Source: Sabellastarte sp. h YS-2021 (lineage: Eukaryota; Annelida; Polychaeta; Sabellida; Sabellidae). Taken from it: a stretch of DNA of 64,000 nt. Under the pieces are notes generated by a model that made no database searches, had not been told where the DNA came from, and was given only the letters and a program-made list of their open reading frames with translations. The stretch covers positions 35,424,040 through 35,488,039 of the forward strand of contig OZ024936.1 in NCBI GenBank assembly GCA_964017235.1, given 5' to 3'. This document shows positions 59,161 to 64,000 of the stretch, in pieces (position 1 is the stretch's first letter; each line of letters begins with the position of its first letter). A program made the position numbers and the translations under genes.

Positions 59161-59561
59161 CTTTGTATTTAGTATTATACAAATAAATAGTGTTTGTATG
59201 GATAACTATAGATTATATACTTGAGAAATCACTTTTATTATTTTATTTGTAGGAAATAGTATCCAGCCATTCATCAAGGTGACAATGTGAACTGGTAATC
59301 TGGTTTGTGACATAATTCTATGTTACGTGAATAGCAGTGTTATGTCATAGTGCATATTACGTCACAAATAACACAAAATGGTGGAAACTCCAGTTTTAAG
59401 GAGTCCAGCTACATTGAGTGGGTGGGGCCTATTAAGTGTCTATTTTTGTGTGTAGTAGACTATAGGACCTTATACTCTGTTAATCTAGAGAGTGTGCATG
59501 TGACGAATAAAGAGAATTAGGGGTCTCCAGAGTGTGAAGAAAGACCAAAAATGCACAGAGT
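59161..59561 (-). other. Spacer between Penelope-like RT end and C2H2 ORF
   Basis: It holds the 3' flank of the Penelope-like copy and the 5' flank of the zinc-finger ORF. No promoter motif or terminal repeat is recognised, and the element's 3' boundary cannot be fixed. Confidence 0.4.
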
Positions 59562-61958
59562 CTAGATAAATTGGTTTATGCCAATTGGATGGACAGCTCC
59601 AATATTCCACATCCACCACTGCTCACGTCTTCTCCTGTGAGCCTGTTTGGGAGTTCTGTATTTGGGAGTGCACCATTCCAGGATAATGAACTGCATATCC
59701 TTAATAGAGTGCCCAGTTCCAGTGAAATGTTTGGATACAGGAGTGACTCTATTATCCTTGGGTTTACTAACAGAGAGTTTATGCTCGTAGATTCTTGATC
59801 TAAAGGCTCTGCCTGTTTCACCTACATAATACATTAGACATTTCTTGCATGTTATTAGGTATACTATGTCACTGAGCTCACATGACAGTTTTCTAGGTAA
59901 GTCTATAGGTTTGTATTTTTTACCTGTGATTCTGCAGGTGACCACATCAATCTTCTTGATAATGGGGCAGTACGTACATCTACCCAGTCTTGTACAGTGA
60001 GTGGGTATTGTTTTGGGTGGCTCAATATCCTTTGGTGGGTATGAAATTGAAGCCTTGGTAAGCATGTCTCTAAGGTTTGGTAGTCTTTTGAAGCCAATGA
60101 TTGGTTTAGTGGCGAATGTGTCTGCACAATCTGCACTATTTTCAATTATATTGCAGTTTTTGTGGATATAATGTTTAATGTCAGGATTAGATGGGTTGAA
60201 CATTGTTGTCATGACAGGGACTTTTGTTGGTTCCTTTGTTTTGACTTCAAGTAATTCATCTTGGGAATACTTGCATGCTTTGAGCATATGGTTCTTAAGT
60301 TGTTTGAAGAGATATCCTCTTTTCAGATAATATCTTATCAAATTAACACCATTTTCAATAAAATCTTCATTTCTGGAGCAAATCCTTCTGATTCTCAGGA
60401 ATTGACCATATGGGCCCTTCGTATGACATGGGCCATGATGGGCTGAGTCATAGTGTAAGTATAGGTGAGTATCAGTGGGTTTTTCATACAGGGTGGTGTA
60501 TAATTTTCTATGTTCATCAATTATGACTTTGGTGTCTAGGAAATTGATGTCATTTTCACTTACCTCTGAAGTGAATTTGATTTTTTCATGTATACTGTTT
60601 AAGTATGTGATGAAATTGTCAAGTTCATCCCTACCATGAGGCCAGATCATGAAAATGTCTTCAATGAATCTAAGCCATAAAGTGGGCTTAAGGGACCATC
60701 CATCTAAGGCTTTAGTTTCGAGCCTGTCCATGAATAAATTGGCATAATTTGGTGCCAATGCAGTCCCCATGGCTGTCCCCCCTGTTTGTAAGTAGTGGTC
60801 CTCATTAAATGTGAAGTTCATACTATGTAACACCAGTTCTAACAGTTGTAGAATGTAAGGTGTAATTGGGTCCTTAGTTCTGTCTCGTCTAAGGTGGGAG
60901 GCTACTGCCAAAATCCCCTCTCTATTGGGGATGTTGGTGTATAAAGATGACACATCTAGTGTGACTAGAAGTGCATTCTGGGGGAGTGTGCCTACTGTTT
61001 TAAGTCTACTTGTAAAGTGCTGGGTATCTCTAACATAGGATTTTGTGTTTGGCACATAGTCTTTAATATGTGCATCAACAAACTTGCTTATGTTGCAAGT
61101 TGGGTGGCCTATGGAGCTACAGATCGGTTTTCCTGGGACCTGTTTTTTGTGGATTTTAGGTAATAAGTAAAATCTACCAGCCTTTGGATCTTTGATGTTC
61201 AGAAAGTCAAAATTTTTCTCAGTGATAAGTTTGCAGTTCTTCATTTCTGTGAGTGTCTGACAAATTTTGTCTGAGATTTTTTGGGTGGAATCCTTCTTTA
61301 ATTAAGTGTAGAAATTACTATCACTAAGTTGTCTGTACCCTTCGCGTAAGTAATTTGTGGTATTCATGATTACTATAGCTGAACCCTTGTCAGCTTTTTT
61401 GATAACTATATGTGGGTTATTCCTGAGGTTTAATAATCCCTTCCATTGGTCCTTGGAGAGATTGGGGATAGGTCTTTTGTGGACAGTGTCTTTCAAGAGG
61501 TATGTTTTAAACGCTCTTTTGAAAGCATCTAATGTCTTATTGGGTGGGTTCGGTCTCCATGAGGATTTGTTGTTGAAGTGTTTGTGAATAGATTTATATG
61601 GGTCATTATTTGGTTCCTCTTGAGTATCAGAGGATACATTTTCATTCATGAAATCTATGATACTTTGTGATACCATCAGATCATTTTGATTATCCTGAGG
61701 TCTAAAGAATTGCATTAATTCCAGACGTCTGTGAAATTCTTTGAAATCATTCCAAATTTCAGATTTGTCAGGGCCTTTTGGGGTTGGGCAAAAGGTGAGC
61801 CCTTTTTCCAAGGCACTGACCTGGTGTTCATTGAGTTCATAATTAGAGATATTAATAACATTATGACCTATGTAACTTTCAAATGTAGTATCAGGTGGTA
61901 AAATGCCTGGTGGGGCATTGATTGAGGCCAATTCAATGTCTGCTTTGATGGAAGCCAT
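59562..61958 (-). pseudogene. Penelope-like RT with GIY-YIG endonuclease (left copy)
   Basis: From ATG 61,958 (MASIKADIELASINAPP) the frame is open to 59,562 except for one TAA at 61,304-61,302; the right-hand copy has AAA there. The N-terminal region (about 220 residues) includes NNPHIVIKKADKGSAIVIMN. The RT follows with FYLLPKIHKKQVPGKPICSS, LLVTLDVSSLYTNIP (motif A), TGGTAMGTALAPNYANLFM (motif B) and LRFIEDIFMIWPHG (motif C; FIED where Y-x-DD is usual). A linker with CTRLGRCTYCPI precedes the GIY-YIG endonuclease (IVYLITCKKCLMYYVGETGR, RIYEHK). Penelope-like elements use this pair for target-primed integration. The stop and the altered motif C argue against activity. Confidence 0.88.
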
Positions 61959-62154
61959 TATAACAGTTTTAAAATGTCAAGCAGATATTGAAACTACTGA
62001 GCTACTTTTATCAGGGTATTTTGCACCTGTGCATTTATTATAAGGCAGATGAGTAAAAGGTATTACAGAGGTATAAATATATATCTCATAGGTAATGCAA
62101 TGCTTATTGGCATAGGAAAATAGACAATTACATATTGGTAAAGACTGAAAATAT
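61959..62154 (-). other. Spacer between small ORF and RT ORF, left copy
   Basis: This stretch is also present in the right copy at about 62,738-62,940 with few substitutions, so it is part of the element. It has ATATATAT-like sequence near 62,070 that could support transcription. No hammerhead ribozyme core was seen. Confidence 0.45.
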
Positions 62155-62457
62155 TCAGTGTCCTTTTATTTGAGCAGTTTTTTTAAGTTGAGAAACAAAC
62201 TGTTGTAGTTGGTTGTTCTCGATCCTCCTGTTAGGTCTTGGTTGTTTAGCAGGTGGGGCTCTCCTCCTTTTGGCAGTCACCTGTCTTCTCTCCCTGGGTT
62301 TAGGGGGTTCATACTGGCATCTGCTTTTTTCTGCAAGTAGGGGAGCTAAGCCAAGGTCTCGCTTCTTAAGGGATTCCTTGATCTCTGTGACTTGGTTGGG
62401 TTCTAGGAGGCATGCTAACTCATCATAGTCCTTCATGAGGCTCTCCTTAGTGCTCAT
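62155..62457 (-). CDS. Small basic ORF upstream of the Penelope-like RT (left copy)
   Basis: The ORF has 100 codons from ATG 62,457 (MSTKESLMKDYDELACLLEP). An acidic/helical first third is followed by a strongly basic centre (RERRQVTAKRRRAPPAKQP) and a Gln-rich end. In the right copy the same sequence has a 1-nt deletion near its start, and at its end an A-run one base shorter gives QLKKLLK and a stop instead of QLKKTAQIKGH. Its place on the same strand, about 200 bases before the RT ORF, and its presence in both copies suggest it belongs to the element. A nucleic-acid-binding role is only inferred from charge. Confidence 0.5.
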   Translation of the reverse strand: MSTKESLMKDYDELACLLEPNQVTEIKESLKKRDLGLAPLLAEKSRCQYEPPKPRERRQVTAKRRRAPPAKQPRPNRRIENNQLQQFVSQLKKTAQIKGH

Positions 62458-62737
62458 GAGAGCCTCATGAAGGACTATGATGAGTTACAAGCCTCCTAGA
62501 ACCCAACCAAGTCACAGAGATCAAGGAATCCCTTAAGAAGCGAGACCTTGGCTTAGCTCTCCTACTTGCAGAAAAAAGCAGACGCCAGTATGAACCCCCT
62601 AAACCCAGGGAGAGAAGACAGGTGACTGCCAAAAGGAGGAGAGCCCCACCTGCTAAACAACCAAGACCTAACAGGAGGATCGAGAATAACCAACTACAAC
62701 AGTTTGTTTCTCAACTTAAAAAACTGCTCAAATAAAA
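62458..62737 (+). pseudogene. Small basic ORF, right Penelope-like copy, broken
   Basis: The sequence parallels 62,445-62,155 in reverse complement. It lacks the ATG region, which falls in the palindrome spacer, and has a 1-nt deletion (GAGTTACAAGCC versus GAGTTAGCATGCC) that shifts the frame early. Confidence 0.6.
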
Positions 62738-62940
62738 AGACACTGAATATTTTCAGTCTTTACCAATATGTAATTGTCTATTTTCCTATGCCAATAAGCA
62801 TTGCATTACCTATGAGATATATATATACCTCTGTAATACCTTTTACTCATCTGCCTTATAATAAATGTACAGGTGCAAAATACCCTGATAAAAGTACCTC
62901 AGTAGTTTCAATATCTGCTTGACATTTTAAAACTGTTACA

Positions 62941-64000
62941 ATGGCTTCCATCAAAGCAGGCATTGAACTGGCCTCAATCAATGCCCCACCAGGCATTTTA
63001 CCACCTGATACTACATTTGAAAGTTACATAGGTCATAATGTTATTAATATCTCTAATTATGAACTCAATGAACACCAGGTCAGTGCCTTGGAAAAAGAGC
63101 TCACCTTTTGCCCAACCCCAAAAGGCCCTGACAAATCTGAAATTTGGAATGATTTCAAAGAATTTCACAGACATCTGGAATTAATGCAATTCTTTAGACC
63201 TCAGGATAATCAAAATGATCTGATGGTATCACAAAGTATCATAGATATCATGAATGAAAATGTATCCTCTGATACTCAAGAGGAACCAAATAATGACCCA
63301 TATAAATCTATTCACAAACACTTCAACAACAAATCCTCATGGAGACCGAACCCACCCAATAAGACATTAGATGCTTTCAAAAGAGCGTTTAAAATGAACC
63401 TCTTGAAAGACACTGTCCACAAAAGACCTATCCCCAATCTCACCAAGGACCAATGGAAGGGATTATTAAACCTCAGGAATAACCCACATATAGTTATCAA
63501 AAAAGCTGACAAGGGTTCAGCTATAGTAATCATGAATACCACAGATTACTTACGCGAAGGGTACAGACAACTTAGTGATAGTAATTTCCACACTAAATTA
63601 AAGAAGGATTCCACCCAAAAAATCTCAGACAAAATTTGTCAGACACAGAAATGAAGAACTGCAAACTTATCACTGAGAAAAATTTTGACTTTCTGAACAT
63701 CAAAGATCCAAAGGCTGGTAAATTTTACTTATTACCTAAAATCCACAAAAAACAGGTCCCAGGAAGACCAATCTGTAGCTCCATAGGCCACCCAACTTGC
63801 AACATAAGCAAGTTTGTTGATGCACATATTAAAGACTATGTGCCAAACACAAAATCCTATGTTAGAGATACCCAGCACTTTATAAGTAGACTTAAAACAG
63901 TAGGCACACTCCCCCAGAATGCATAGAGAGGGGATTTTGGCAGTAGCCTCCCACCTTAGACGAGACAGAACTAAGGACCCAATTACACCTTACAATCTAC
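62941..64000 (+). pseudogene. Penelope-like RT (right copy), partial and broken
   Basis: ATG 62,941 opens 237 codons nearly identical to the left copy, without its TAA (reads HTKLKKD). A 4-nt deletion near 63,645 then shifts the frame. The frame resumes as MKNCKLITEKNFDFLNIKDP to LKTVGTLPQNA, and a 47-nt deletion at about 63,925 removes motif A (the LDVSSLYTNIP segment with a catalytic Asp). The window ends inside the RT. Confidence 0.85.

Larger units (their letters stand above)
60849..64000. repeat. Palindrome of two head-to-head Penelope-like copies
   Basis: Arms 60,849-62,445 and 62,458-64,000 are reverse complements, with a 12-nt spacer (CTTAGTGCTCAT, 62,446-62,457). Identity is high by eye, including the non-coding stretch between the small ORF and the RT. 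The right arm lacks 4 nt near 63,645 and 47 nt near 63,925 relative to the left. It continues past the window end. Confidence 0.9.

Noticed and set aside
59500..62940. Hammerhead ribozyme expected in some Penelope-like elements
   Set aside because: No CTGANGA core with a matching GAAA segment was found on either strand in this stretch.
1..64000. CRISPR arrays, rRNA, operons or bacterial features
   Set aside because: None seen. Introns, SINEs, LINEs and LTR elements show that this is animal nuclear DNA.

Overview
The window is eukaryotic, intron-bearing, AT-rich animal DNA. Two spliced, secreted interleukin-17-like genes lie in tandem on the + strand and are separated by about 36 kb of transposable elements. 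The mix (IL-17 paralogues, tRNA-derived SINEs, a Gmr1-like Gypsy element, DIRS/tyrosine-recombinase retroelements, CR1/L2-like and Tx1/L1-like LINEs, PIF/Harbinger transposons and Penelope-like elements) suggests a marine invertebrate. A mollusc, probably a bivalve, is my best guess, but no single-species marker is visible.

Layout. 1-6.3 kb: SINEs and a 2.1 kb structure with 240-bp inverted arms. 6.3-8.2 kb: IL-17-like gene 1 (three exons, CCAAT and TATA boxes). 9.77-23.31 kb: an old DIRS-type retroelement on the - strand with inverted terminal repeats. It is interrupted by a CR1/L2-like LINE (13.48-15.42 kb) and by a Harbinger transposon (15,949-21,725), and the Harbinger is itself split by a second LINE of the same family (17.63-19.28 kb). 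24.4-29.2 kb: a second, broken DIRS-like element on the - strand. 30.0 kb: a 38-nt poly(C) run. 30.9-31.6 kb: a LINE fragment. 31.6-32.5 kb: the 5' part of another Harbinger.

32,940-38,614: a young LTR retrotransposon with nearly identical LTRs and a perfect 5-bp target duplication (CCGTG). Its long ORF encodes gag, protease and integrase but no reverse transcriptase or RNase H. 43.7-45.3 kb: IL-17-like gene 2, with the same intron positions and phases as gene 1. 46.7-48.9 kb: a 5'-truncated Tx1/L1-like LINE with poly(A) tail and a 17-bp target duplication. 52.4-55.0 kb: a decayed DIRS-like element on the + strand. 58.0-59.2 kb: an intronless two-finger C2H2 ORF. 59.5-64.0 kb: two Penelope-like elements head to head, forming a palindrome with a 12-nt spacer and arms of at least 1.5 kb.

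Function. The only host genes I can support are the two IL-17-like cytokine genes; the C2H2 ORF could be host or element-borne. The most unusual items are the RT-less LTR element, the Penelope palindrome with its accessory small ORF and adjacent zinc-finger ORF, and the nested DIRS/Harbinger/LINE block.
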